From: Methanobacteriaceae archaeon UBA349 | GTDB lineage: Archaea; Methanobacteriota; Methanobacteria; Methanobacteriales; Methanobacteriaceae | Reading direction: 5' to 3' | DNA: 14,540 bases | Assembly (NCBI GenBank): GCA_002509745.1 | Contig: DAWK01000001.1 | Span: 1 to 14,540, forward strand | Part shown: positions 7,452 through 14,540 of the stretch, piece after piece | How the letters are laid out: every line of letters starts with the position of its first letter | Numbering within the stretch: position 1 is the first letter of the stretch | Program-made: the position numbers and the translations under genes | Notes under the pieces: model-generated | Seen by the model: the letters and a program-made list of their open reading frames with translations, nothing else | The model's database searches: none | Told to the model about the DNA's origin: nothing

Positions 7452-7940
7452 ATTAAATATTAAAACAGTTTTTGTGATTTAGCAATAGATCATAATCTAT
7501 TAATATTATAGTTAATCTCCCATAATAATATTATTAAAAATAATATATTAAATATAGAATTATGTCAGAAATAAATTAGAAATAATAAAAAATACCTTAG
7601 AGGCTCATTTGAAGTTAAATAATTACATCAGATATATAAGTAACATGATTATCACATTAGCATGAAAAGAAAGATACTTAGATTAAAATATATATTAATT
7701 ATGAAAGTATTTTAATAAGACAAAGGATACTATTATAAATGAAGATGAATTAATTATTAATATAATAGTTATAATTTAATAGGTGCTTTTAAATAGAACT
7801 ATTAATATATTGGATTTAGAAACTGTGTCATGAATTCCTTAATCAATTAATATATCATCCCATTAATATGGCACTAGTAGAATAATGTGATATTATGCAT
7901 ATGATAGCATTAAGTATTAACCGCTACTTTTTAAGTGCAT

Positions 7941-7986
7941 TATATATAAATAGCCATTATAAATAACGATTTATACATTTTATATA
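7941..7986 (+). promoter_or_regulatory. tbp promoter: two candidate box A elements
   Basis: TATATATAAA lies at 7941-7950 and an exact methanogen box A TTTATATA at 7979-7986. The second would start transcription near 8008-8010, a leader of about 18-20 nt with the ribosome site at 8014; the first would give a leader of about 57 nt. I favour the second by match and spacing, but both may be used. TBP would bind its own promoter here. Confidence 0.5.
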
Positions 7987-8013
7987 ATAAATAAAATTTT
8001 TCTAATTTATACT

Positions 8014-8020
8014 GGGAGGT
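8014..8020 (+). promoter_or_regulatory. Strong ribosome binding site fixing the tbp TTG start
   Basis: GGGAGGT, seven bases before TTG at 8028, is a near-complete match to the archaeal anti-Shine-Dalgarno sequence and supports the TTG start. Confidence 0.75.
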
Positions 8021-8027
8021 ATATCAC

Positions 8028-8573
8028 TTGACCGATGTGGATATTAAAATTGAAAACATTGTAGCCTCTGCAACTCTTGGAAAGTCCATTGATCTTCCCA
8101 CTGTTGCCAAAGCTTTAGAAGGCGTTGATTTTAACCGCGAACAGTTTCCTGGATTAGTATACAAACTAAAAGAGCCTAAAACCGCAGCTTTGATTTTTGG
8201 TTCTGGGAAGTTAGTTTGCACAGGTGCAAAGTCCATTAGTGACTCAAAATTGGCCATAAAAATAACTGTGGACCAGATGAGAACTATGGATCCTGATATT
8301 CCAGAGGAGTTTGAAATAAAAATACAAAACATAGTTGCTTCTGCTAATTTACATTGTAAATTAAACTTAGAAGCAGTTGCTTTAGGATTAGAAAATACTG
8401 AATACGAGCCAGAACAGTTCCCTGGACTGGTTTATAGGTTAAAGGACCCGAAAGTGGTTCTTTTACTCTTTGGGTCTGGTAAGGTAGTTTGTACCGGAGC
8501 CAAGACCTTTGAAGACGCCAAACTTGGCGTCGCAAAGACTCGCGAAAGGCTCGGCGAGTTGGATTTGATTTAA
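8028..8573 (+). CDS. tbp: TATA-box binding protein (TBP)
   Basis: Basal transcription factor that binds and bends box A and recruits TFB and RNA polymerase. 181 residues with the typical pair of direct repeats: residues 7-86 and 97-177. Matched blocks are NIVASATL / NIVASANL, EQFPGLVYKLKEPK / EQFPGLVYRLKDPK and FGSGKLVCTGAK / FGSGKVVCTGAK. The intercalating phenylalanine pairs are F40/F57 and F131/F148. Full length and intact; the C-terminal tail is short (ELDLI) and mildly acidic. It starts at TTG behind GGGAGGT. Its last 20 codons are unusually GC-rich and hold two inverted repeats. The serB-like gene follows after 11 bp, so the two are almost certainly co-transcribed. Confidence 0.98.
   Translation: MTDVDIKIENIVASATLGKSIDLPTVAKALEGVDFNREQFPGLVYKLKEPKTAALIFGSGKLVCTGAKSISDSKLAIKITVDQMRTMDPDIPEEFEIKIQNIVASANLHCKLNLEAVALGLENTEYEPEQFPGLVYRLKDPKVVLLLFGSGKVVCTGAKTFEDAKLGVAKTRERLGELDLI
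8514..8531 (+). repeat. GC-rich inverted repeat at the 3' end of tbp (first of two)
   Basis: GACGCCAA, two bases, TTGGCGTC: a perfect 8-bp inverted repeat inside coding sequence. As RNA it could form a 7-bp stem with a 4-nt loop. It stands out from the AT-rich surroundings. Confidence 0.5.
8538..8559 (+). repeat. GC-rich inverted repeat at the 3' end of tbp (second of two)
   Basis: ACTCGC and GCGAGT are perfect reverse complements around a 10-nt loop, six bases after the first repeat and 12 bp before the tbp stop codon. Together the pair forms a structured stretch just upstream of the serB ribosome site. Confidence 0.45.
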
Positions 8574-8584
8574 TTGGTGATAAT

Positions 8585-10075
8585 TTGATTAAACTTGTAG
8601 TTTTTGACCTTGATAATGTTATTATAGACGGCGAAGCCATAGACGAAATCGGAAAATTGATGGACGTCCAAGACCAGATTATAGAGATCACAGAAAAAGC
8701 CATGCAAGGCGATGTAGATTTTGAAACAGCTATCAAAGAAAGAGTTAAATTGCTCAAAGGTGCTTCAATTGAAGATATTAAAAAAATATCTGATGAAATG
8801 CCTCTTATGAAAGGTGCCGAAGAAACCATTGCTGCATTGAAAGAGAAAGGATACAAAGTGGCCACTATCAGTGGAAGTTTTGATATTGTTGCTAATTCAA
8901 TAAAAGAAAAGCTAGGCCTTGATTACGCATTTTCTAACAAATTGCTTGAAGAAGATGGGATTTTAACTGGAGAAGTTAGTGGTCCTCTGGTGGAAGGTTC
9001 TAAGTACGATGTTCTGTGTAAACTAGTGAAAGATGAAAACATAACTCTAGAAGAGTGTGTAGCAGTGGGAGATGGCGCAAACGACATATCCATGATTGAA
9101 GCAGTGAAATTAGGAATTGCTTTCAATGCTAAGCCAGCCCTCAAAGAAATAGCTGACAAAGTAATTGATAATAAAGATTTAATGGAGATTATTCCTTTGC
9201 TAGAAACCAAAACCAATCCGGAAGAAAATAAAAAAGAATCTACCAAGATTGAAGGAAATCTAGACAATGCCATGGATTTGAAAGATGAATATGAGAAGAA
9301 ACTCTCTAAAATCTCTGAAGAACGGGAGCAGTTTAATCAACAAGCTAAAAAATACCGTGAAATTCGAGATGAACTCAACAACAGCCTGAAAGAAAATTTA
9401 AATGTAGCTATCGACTTCCGGGACAAACGGAATAAAATTAATGAAGAAGTCGAAAAGAACAAAAAACTTCGGGATAAGGCTAATGAAGAGCTCAAAAAGA
9501 TGGAATGGTCTTCTGGTAGAAGAGACCGAATGAAGCTGGAAAACGAGATTAAAAAGATCGATAAGATTATTGAAACCCGTGTTCTCGACATTAAAAAAGA
9601 GAACAAATTGGTTAAAGACGCTAATGATCTTCGTAAAAAGCTCATGGAAATCCAGGAAGATGAAGGAGTTCAAGAAGAAGCTCAAGAACTTAAAGCAACT
9701 TCTGAGTCATACCATGCCAAAGTGGTTGAGCTATCTGAACAAGCCCAAGAATATCACGAAAGTATGCTTGAGTACTTCCGAAAAACCGATGAAATACGAA
9801 CTAATGCTGATGAAGCTCATCAAAAATTCCTAGAAGCCAAAAATAATGCTTCAGCAAAACACGAAGACTTCAAATCAGTTCTTGGTGAGATTCATAAGGT
9901 CAATAAACAACTCGGTGGCATGAGATCCAAAAGAAGGGATATCGAAAGCCGGGCCAGCCGTAAAAAAGATCGGGAAGAAAAAGAAAAGGCTGAAGAGATA
10001 TATCGTCGGTTCAAAGAAGGTAAAAAAGTCAGTACAGAAGAAATTTTGTTACTGCAAAAGCATAACATCGTTTAA
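8585..10075 (+). CDS. serB: Phosphoserine phosphatase-like HAD enzyme with long C-terminal coiled-coil extension
   Basis: Residues 1-206 are a SerB-type HAD phosphatase, which releases serine from phosphoserine: motif I FDLDNV (nucleophile D8, acid D10), substrate-side E17 (GEAIDE), motif II ISGSFD (S96), K140, and motif IV VGDGANDISM (D163, D167). Compared with the M. jannaschii SerB as I remember it, FDFDST has become FDLDNV and SGGFD has become SGSFD; catalytic residues remain. Residues about 207-228 are a linker, and 230-475 a strongly charged heptad-like coiled coil, ending in AEEIYRRFKEGKKVSTEEIL and LLQKHNIV. That tail resembles archaeal coiled-coil proteins of the COG1340 type, from memory. 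Normal SerB is near 210 residues, so this is a fusion of 496. Start TTG with GGTGAT (8576-8581), 11 bp after tbp. True serine phosphatase activity is likely but not certain. Confidence 0.87.
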   Translation: MIKLVVFDLDNVIIDGEAIDEIGKLMDVQDQIIEITEKAMQGDVDFETAIKERVKLLKGASIEDIKKISDEMPLMKGAEETIAALKEKGYKVATISGSFDIVANSIKEKLGLDYAFSNKLLEEDGILTGEVSGPLVEGSKYDVLCKLVKDENITLEECVAVGDGANDISMIEAVKLGIAFNAKPALKEIADKVIDNKDLMEIIPLLETKTNPEENKKESTKIEGNLDNAMDLKDEYEKKLSKISEEREQFNQQAKKYREIRDELNNSLKENLNVAIDFRDKRNKINEEVEKNKKLRDKANEELKKMEWSSGRRDRMKLENEIKKIDKIIETRVLDIKKENKLVKDANDLRKKLMEIQEDEGVQEEAQELKATSESYHAKVVELSEQAQEYHESMLEYFRKTDEIRTNADEAHQKFLEAKNNASAKHEDFKSVLGEIHKVNKQLGGMRSKRRDIESRASRKKDREEKEKAEEIYRRFKEGKKVSTEEILLLQKHNIV

Positions 10076-10098
10076 TAAGGGAATATCTCCTTATTAAA
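10071..10098 (+). terminator. 10-bp hairpin spanning the serB stop codon
   Basis: TTTAATAAGG (10071-10080) and CCTTATTAAA (10089-10098) pair perfectly around an 8-nt loop. The stem includes the TAA stop. T-rich sequence follows from 10099 to about 10165. It probably marks the end of the tbp-serB transcript or stabilises its 3' end. Confidence 0.5.
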
Positions 10099-10145
10099 TC
10101 ATTATCTTCTTATTGCTTCAAAATAATTATTTTTTAAATAATTAG

Positions 10146-10166
10146 ATTTTATTATATTTTTTTATA
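10146..10166 (+). promoter_or_regulatory. Candidate TATA region for the small zinc-protein gene
   Basis: A T/A-rich stretch with TTATTATATT and TTTTTATAG lies 40-60 bp before the ATG at 10207. A start near 10180-10190 would leave a short leader containing GGTGAG. The exact box is unclear. Confidence 0.3.
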
Positions 10167-10206
10167 GAATTTCACTTGATTCAAATAATTCCATGGTGAG
10201 AGCTAA

Positions 10207-10380
10207 ATGGAAGACACTAAAAAAGAAAAAAAAGAATCCCTTGAAAAAATAGAGACCTGCTATATGTGTCATCAAAAATTTGATATAAATAAAGATGATT
10301 TAAGTTATTATCACTATGGTAAATTCCCCATATGTGATTATTGTAGCCAATTTTACGGTTTTTATAAAAAAGACTATTAA
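10207..10380 (+). CDS. Small CxxC/CxxC putative zinc-binding protein, 57 aa
   Basis: An ATG frame of 57 codons with GGTGAG (10195-10200) six bases upstream, a very good ribosome site. The product begins with a charged segment (MEDTKKEKKESLEKIE), followed by C18-Y-M-C21, a spacer of 21 residues, then C43-D-Y-C46 and an aromatic tail (QFYGFYKKDY). Two CxxC pairs at this distance fit a treble-clef or zinc-ribbon finger; H22 and H36 are extra potential ligands. No family is recognised. It lies between serB and topA on the same strand, with T-rich sequence after its stop. Small zinc proteins of this sort often bind nucleic acid or partner proteins, but no role can be assigned. The strict cysteine spacing and the ribosome site argue that it is real. 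Confidence 0.75.
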   Translation: MEDTKKEKKESLEKIETCYMCHQKFDINKDDLSYYHYGKFPICDYCSQFYGFYKKDY

Positions 10381-10385
10381 TTCTA

Positions 10386-10412
10386 ATTTTTGCTGTTTTT
10401 ATCCTTTTTATC
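10386..10412 (+). terminator. Multiple T-tracts after the small zinc-protein gene
   Basis: Three T5 runs occur within 30 bases of the stop codon at 10380 (TTTTTGC, TTTTTATCC, TTTTTATC). This pattern is typical of archaeal termination. Confidence 0.5.
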
Positions 10413-10478
10413 ATTTATATTAAAATATTAGTTCTACAAATATTAAAATGAATTAAGTTAATTATATTTTAATCAGAT

Positions 10479-10486
10479 TTTAAATA
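10479..10486 (+). promoter_or_regulatory. Candidate box A for topA
   Basis: TTTAAATA, an exact match to TTTAWATA, lies 105 bp before the topA ATG and would give a leader of about 80 nt. Other AT-rich candidates lie nearer the gene, so this is tentative. Confidence 0.3.
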
Positions 10487-10591
10487 TAAGCAAATATGTG
10501 TTAATAATGTTAATAGATTAAATCTTAATAATAATATTAAATGAAATGATAGTAATAATATTTAATAATAATATGACACCTGAGTGATATC

Positions 10592-12748
10592 ATGCATGAG
10601 GTCATTATCTGCGAAAAACCCAAGTCCTCTGAAAAAATAGCACAGGCACTGTCCCCAAATCCAGAGAAAAAAAAATATAAGAAAGTTGCTTACTGGGAGT
10701 TTGAAAAAGATGGTAAAAAAACCACCGTTTTATCCGCAGTAGGTCATTTGTATTCTTTAGTTCCATTAAATCCTAAAGAAGAACAATTTTTTGATTTGGC
10801 CTGGGTGCCGCTTTATGATGTGGATAAAAAAAAGGCATATGTTAAAGATTATGTCAATGCCATAAAGAAATTTTCAAAAGGTGCTAATAAGTTTATTCAC
10901 GCCTGCGATTACGATATAGAAGGAACACTTATAGGATATAATGCTTTAAAGTATGGATGCGGAGATTCATCTGTTAATAATGCATTAAGAATGAAATTTT
11001 CTACCTTAACCAAAGAAGATGTTCTCAATGCCTATGAAAATCCTATTGATCTTGATATTAATCAAGTGGATAGTGGAATAGCCCGACACGTTCTTGATTT
11101 CATTTTTGGAGTTAATATTTCCAAATCACTAATGAAATCAGTTAGGGAATCAACCAAAAGATTCATTAAATTATCTGCAGGGAGAGTACAAACCCCCACA
11201 CTCGCTATTTTAGTAGATAGAGAAAAAGAAATTCGTGCCTTTGTTCCAGTCCCATACTGGATGATTAAAGCTTTTTTAGAAGGAGATATAGTTGCGGATC
11301 ATAAGAAAGGCAAGGTATTTGATAAAAAAGTTGCAGAAACCACACTGGCCAATTGCGAAAGAAATGACGCATTGGTTGAAAATGTGGATATAAAGCAAAG
11401 TGTAAAGCAACCACCATTTCCCTTTGATTTAGGTAGTTTACAGTCAGAATCTTATAGTTTATTTGGTTTTAGTCCGAAAAGGACTCAGCAAATAGCTCAA
11501 AGTTTATATACTGAAGGTTACACTTCTTATCCACGAACTTCTTCTCAAAAACTTCCCAAAAGTATTGGTTTTGAAAAGATATTTAAACAACTTTCTGGCG
11601 ATTCAGTATTTGTAAAGCAAATAAAAAAACTTCCCAAACCTTTAAAGCCAAATGAAGGTAAGAAAACTGATGAAGCTCACCCTTCTATTCACCCTACAGG
11701 AGTCCTACCAAAAACTCTGAGTAAAGATGACCTTAAGGTATACGAACTTATCGTTTACCGATTTATAAGTGTTTTTGGTGAAAATGCTGCAATGGAAAGC
11801 ATGAAAACTGAATTAAAAATTGGTGATGAAGATTTCAGCTTCCGTAGAAAAAGAGTGGCCTATATGGGGTGGTTAGAACATTATCCATTCCGTAAAATCG
11901 AAAATGAAGAGTTTCCTAATATTAAAAAAGGAGACAGTATAAAAGTAGATAAAGTTGTATCTGAAGAAAAAGAGACAAAACCCCCCGCTAGATATAATGA
12001 AGCATCTTTAATAAGGGAATTAGAAAAGAGAGGTTTAGGAACCAAATCTACTAGAGCAGACATAGTAGCAATCCTTTATAACCGAAAATACATCGAAGGA
12101 AAACAAATAACAGTAAATCAACTTGGTGAACACATAATTGATACCCTTAGAAAATATTGTGAACAGATAACCAGCGAAGAACTCACTCAGCAGTTTGAAA
12201 ATGAACTTCAAGAAATAATGGATGATAAAATAACTAAAGATGACGTTATTGATAAAGCCAAAACTGAAGTCGTTTCCATATTAGATGATATAGAAAAAAA
12301 CAAGCTCAAAATCGGTCAGCAAATCTACGAAGCATATCAGGAAAGTAGAATTGTAGGAGCATGTAAGTGTGGTGGGAATCTGGTTCTTAAATATTCTCCA
12401 CGCAATAAAAGTACATTTGTTGGATGTTCAAAGTACCCTGACTGCAAGGCCACTTATTCCCTTCCTAGAGGTGCTAGTGTCCTTAAAACTAAGTGCGAAA
12501 AATGTACTTTACCTATGATTTCCTATGGAAAACCACGCCAGCGTGCTTGTCTTGACCCTAAATGTGGTAAAGATGGGAAAGAAACACCCCGCGAAGTTGT
12601 TGGAAAATGTCCTGAGTGTGGAAAAGAACTTCTAAAACGTTCAGGCAGATATGGTGAATTTATTGGATGTTCTGGTTTCCCAAAATGTAGATTTACCCAA
12701 TCACTTGAAGAAAAAGAAGGAAAAGAAGAAAAAACAGCAAGTAATTAA
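10592..12748 (+). CDS. topA: DNA topoisomerase I (type IA)
   Basis: Relaxes negative supercoils by a transient 5'-phosphotyrosine link. 718 residues. N-terminal TOPRIM domain: [16 protein letters not shown] with E8, and the acidic triad D106-x-D108-x-E110 in CDYDIEGT. The [13 protein letters not shown] region and [13 protein letters not shown] follow; the catalytic tyrosine is Y313 in [11 protein letters not shown], and [11 protein letters not shown] and [20 protein letters not shown] are later conserved blocks. The C-terminus has three four-cysteine ribbons: C591/C593/C612/C618, C635/C638/C653/C658 and C673/C676/C693/C699, which bind single-stranded DNA. A basic/acidic tail ends the protein. 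No helicase domain is fused, so this is not a reverse gyrase. ATG with GAGTGAT just upstream (10582-10588). All catalytic motifs are intact. Confidence 0.97.
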   Translation: MHEVIICEKPKSSEKIAQALSPNPEKKKYKKVAYWEFEKDGKKTTVLSAVGHLYSLVPLNPKEEQFFDLAWVPLYDVDKKKAYVKDYVNAIKKFSKGANKFIHACDYDIEGTLIGYNALKYGCGDSSVNNALRMKFSTLTKEDVLNAYENPIDLDINQVDSGIARHVLDFIFGVNISKSLMKSVRESTKRFIKLSAGRVQTPTLAILVDREKEIRAFVPVPYWMIKAFLEGDIVADHKKGKVFDKKVAETTLANCERNDALVENVDIKQSVKQPPFPFDLGSLQSESYSLFGFSPKRTQQIAQSLYTEGYTSYPRTSSQKLPKSIGFEKIFKQLSGDSVFVKQIKKLPKPLKPNEGKKTDEAHPSIHPTGVLPKTLSKDDLKVYELIVYRFISVFGENAAMESMKTELKIGDEDFSFRRKRVAYMGWLEHYPFRKIENEEFPNIKKGDSIKVDKVVSEEKETKPPARYNEASLIRELEKRGLGTKSTRADIVAILYNRKYIEGKQITVNQLGEHIIDTLRKYCEQITSEELTQQFENELQEIMDDKITKDDVIDKAKTEVVSILDDIEKNKLKIGQQIYEAYQESRIVGACKCGGNLVLKYSPRNKSTFVGCSKYPDCKATYSLPRGASVLKTKCEKCTLPMISYGKPRQRACLDPKCGKDGKETPREVVGKCPECGKELLKRSGRYGEFIGCSGFPKCRFTQSLEEKEGKEEKTASN

Positions 12749-12749
12749 T

Positions 12750-12790
12750 AAATTTAAGTTTAATAAGCTTAATTTCATTAATTACACCTT
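12750..12790 (+). terminator. Imperfect hairpin and T-rich tract after topA
   Basis: AAATTTAAG (12750-12758) pairs with CTTAATTT (12768-12775) with one unpaired base, directly after the topA stop. TTATTTAATTTTTAATT follows. Weak stem, plausible T-rich terminator. Confidence 0.35.
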
Positions 12791-13245
12791 ATTTAATTTT
12801 TAATTATATTTATTTTTAATATGTTTATAATAGATTTTGAATTTAAAATAAGTTCATGATTAATAATTTTAAAAATTTATTTTTCAATGTAGGTTTTCAA
12901 AAATAAATAATTATTCAAATTTTGATTATAGCTACTATTCAAATCCATTAATTGATTTAAAAAGGTTATGTTTACTATTTTATTAAGAATAATAATGGAA
13001 CTACTAAAACCCAATAAATTTCTTCAAATTAGCCTAGATTTTTATTAAATATTTCCTTTTATTTAACTATTAGTTTTTATTAACTTTCAAATTTCAGTAA
13101 AAACAATAAATTCAGATCATAAAATCAAAAAATAAACAACAATAAGATCATATAATAAGATTCTAGAACAAGTTTTTTTAGCAGTTAAACCATGATCATT
13201 ATACATCTAATTTATCTAATGATTAATATTTTAAAACCGTTTTTA

Positions 13246-13273
13246 AATTAATAACATATAATTAATAACATGT
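13246..13273. repeat. 14-nt tandem duplication upstream of stt3
   Basis: AATTAATAACATAT (13246-13259) is followed directly by AATTAATAACATGT (13260-13273), 13 of 14 positions identical. It lies about 115 bp before the stt3 start and might hold duplicated factor sites or be simple slippage. Confidence 0.4.
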
Positions 13274-13388
13274 AAAATAAATAATAGAAAAATGGAATAT
13301 TCATGAATAAAAAAATACATTCAAATAATAAATTAATTAATAAATTCCACAAATCAAAGAACATTAGAGAGTTCAAAGAGGAGATTCA

Positions 13389-14540
13389 ATGGACTATAAA
13401 AAGACATTGTCGAAATTAAAGCCATTAATAATAATTATACTGCTGTTTTCAGTTGTTTTCTTCATTAGAGCAGAAGCTTACAACATTTCAGGAGCTCCAG
13501 ACCAGTCAAAAGATTTTTACAAAGATGCATCAGGACTTCCTTATTTCAGCGAGATGGATTCATATTATAACTACCGTTTAACCCTTAATTACATTCAAAA
13601 AGGAATGATGGGAGATACTAAGTTAAATGGAACAGATTGGGATCTTCATTCATACTCACCACCCGGTCGAGCCATAGATTATCCCCCATTAATTGTGTAT
13701 ATTACCTCATTTTTCTACTATGTTGCCAATCTATTTGGGAAAATACCTTTAACTGAAGTGGCTTTCTGGACAGGAGCCTTGATAGGATCACTTTGTGTAA
13801 TTCCAGCTTACCTGTTTGTGCGCAGAATCACCAATGATTATGGTGGAATAACCGCAGGAATATTGGTAGGTCTGGCACCGACCTATTTTGCCCACACTTA
13901 TGCAGGATTCTTTGATACAGATATGTTTAACATGATATTACCCCTAATGGTGATATGGTTCTTCGTGGAGAGTATTTTAGCCAAAGAAATTAAAAAGAGA
14001 GCAATTTTTGCATCTCTTTCAGCAATATCACTCATAGTGTTCTCGCTAGCATGGGTAGGATACATATTTTATCTATCCATATTAGTTGCTTTCGTGATTG
14101 CCTATTTAATAGTTGCTCGATTCATTTTAACTGAATCTAAACCAATGAGTGAATATTCAAACAAGTTAAAATGGTTCCTAGACCAAAAAGAGATTTTTTC
14201 ATTGTTAATTGTGCTCGTTATTGGTGGTCTATTTGTAGGAATATTCAACGGGTTCTCATCCATATTAGATTCATTATATGGACTTATAGGTGTGAATCAA
14301 ATACAGGCCCTTGCACAAGCCACTACATACCCCAATGTATATGTTTCAGTATCAGAATTGCAAATACCTACATTGATCAGTGGTGGAATAAGCTCCGCAT
14401 TTTTACCAAACCAATCTTCAATTATTGGAGGGGTTGGTGGGTTATTAGCATTTATTTCAGGAATACTGGGAGTTGGAGCTTTAATCTGGAAAGTTAAATC
14501 AACTTACCATACTAAAAAACAATCCCATGCTAGCAAAAAA
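13389..14540 (+). CDS. aglB: Oligosaccharyltransferase STT3/AglB, N-terminal part, cut by right edge
   Basis: Membrane enzyme that moves a lipid-linked glycan onto Asn in N-X-S/T sequons on the outer face of the membrane. 384 codons are visible without a stop and the frame continues past the window. A basic N-terminus leads into the first membrane helix (about 13-28), then many hydrophobic segments. The catalytic pieces are all in view: first acidic motif EMDSYYNYR (D57), second DXD motif GFFDTDMF (D176/D178), and the external-loop SVSE motif 320-323 within YPNVYVSVSELQ. The WWDYG sequon-binding motif would lie in the missing C-terminal domain. ATG start behind GAGGAG (13378-13383), with an in-frame stop at 13365 excluding an earlier start. 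It stands after a long spacer, separate from topA. GC is somewhat higher than in the spacer. Confidence 0.95.
   Translation, partial: MDYKKTLSKLKPLIIIILLFSVVFFIRAEAYNISGAPDQSKDFYKDASGLPYFSEMDSYYNYRLTLNYIQKGMMGDTKLNGTDWDLHSYSPPGRAIDYPPLIVYITSFFYYVANLFGKIPLTEVAFWTGALIGSLCVIPAYLFVRRITNDYGGITAGILVGLAPTYFAHTYAGFFDTDMFNMILPLMVIWFFVESILAKEIKKRAIFASLSAISLIVFSLAWVGYIFYLSILVAFVIAYLIVARFILTESKPMSEYSNKLKWFLDQKEIFSLLIVLVIGGLFVGIFNGFSSILDSLYGLIGVNQIQALAQATTYPNVYVSVSELQIPTLISGGISSAFLPNQSSIIGGVGGLLAFISGILGVGALIWKVKSTYHTKKQSHASKK

Larger units (their letters stand above)
7394..8027. other. 634-bp AT-rich divergent intergenic region upstream of tbp
   Basis: No open frame on either strand has a ribosome site or reasonable length, and I see no tRNA or other RNA gene. 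The left end carries the nested inverted repeat next to the 129-residue gene; the right end carries two TATA-like boxes and the strong ribosome site of tbp. The middle holds several short ATTAATAT-type motifs without clear order. It probably contains the two divergent promoters plus untranslated sequence. Confidence 0.6.
12749..13388. other. 640-bp AT-rich intergenic region between topA and stt3
   Basis: No supported gene on either strand; every frame is broken by frequent stops, and there is no RNA-gene signature. It contains the topA terminator region, a 14-nt tandem repeat at 13246-13273, and presumably the stt3 promoter, for which no single box A is convincing. The rest shows nothing I can interpret. 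Confidence 0.6.

Noticed and set aside
8024..9645. Long open frames antisense to tbp and serB
   Set aside because: They mirror genuine genes, have low-complexity Ser/Leu/Phe products and lack ribosome sites.
10217..10414. 65-codon minus-strand frame over the small zinc-protein gene
   Set aside because: The plus-strand frame has a ribosome site and paired cysteines; the reverse frame has neither.
12749..13388. Long gap considered as a site for an RNA gene or origin
   Set aside because: No tRNA-like arms, no GC-rich island, no repeated origin-type boxes and no Orc1/Cdc6 gene nearby.
13303..13419. 38-codon ATG frame overlapping the stt3 start in another frame
   Set aside because: No ribosome site, composition of random AT-rich sequence, and it overlaps the well-supported stt3 start.
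14171..14497. 108-codon + frame inside the stt3 region
   Set aside because: It is out of frame with the stt3 reading, which carries the DXD and SVSE motifs; the shadow product has no recognisable features.
1..14540. Defence island, CRISPR array, transposon or prophage
   Set aside because: Every confident gene is conserved housekeeping; no spaced repeats, transposase, integrase or phage genes were seen. The lone helicase has a UPF1/IGHMBP2 repair-type architecture and no defence partner in view.

Overview
The window looks like chromosomal DNA of a methanogenic archaeon of the order Methanobacteriales, probably Methanobacterium or a close relative. This rests on a two-repeat archaeal TATA-binding protein, a FEN-1 with a C-terminal PCNA-binding box, an archaeal STT3/AglB, an AksA-type homocitrate synthase beside an aconitase-family large subunit (coenzyme B synthesis), AT-rich spacers, methanogen-type box A elements and GGTGAT/GGAGG ribosome binding sites. 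From memory, and not checked, the order fen / chorismate-lyase-like / aconitase-family / aksA / CYTH / hypothetical / tbp / serB / topA / stt3 matches the MTH1633-MTH1623 region of Methanothermobacter thermautotrophicus. I see no rRNA, tRNA, CRISPR, insertion sequence or prophage.

Layout. At the left, a UPF1/IGHMBP2-type superfamily 1 helicase on + (5' end outside the window) converges on a minus-strand block running from 7393 down to 1733. In transcription order that block is: a short charged alpha-helical protein of unknown function, a CYTH/CyaB-like triphosphate-tunnel enzyme, homocitrate synthase (aksA), the homoaconitase/IPM-isomerase large subunit (aksD/hacA), a DUF98 chorismate-lyase-like protein, and FEN-1. 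Spacers of about 90-215 bp, T-rich stretches and candidate TATA boxes suggest mostly separate transcripts rather than one tight operon.

A 634-bp AT-rich divergent spacer (7394-8027) separates this block from the plus-strand block. There, TBP and a SerB-type phosphatase with a 290-residue, mostly coiled-coil extension form a tight pair (11-nt gap). They are followed by a 57-residue CxxC/CxxC protein, topoisomerase I with three C-terminal zinc ribbons, a 640-bp AT-rich gap with no gene, and the first 384 codons of the oligosaccharyltransferase STT3/AglB, which runs off the right edge.

How the genes work together. AksA and AksD/HacA catalyse steps of 2-oxoacid chain elongation leading to the 7-mercaptoheptanoyl part of coenzyme B. 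The DUF98 protein probably makes 4-hydroxybenzoate, a precursor used for methanopterin. FEN-1, topoisomerase I and the helicase belong to DNA replication and repair, and TBP to basal transcription. This is mainly conserved housekeeping territory. The less explained items are the SerB coiled-coil fusion behind tbp, the small zinc protein, the 129-residue charged protein, and several inverted repeats next to starts and stops. I found no evidence for a new defence or mobile system.
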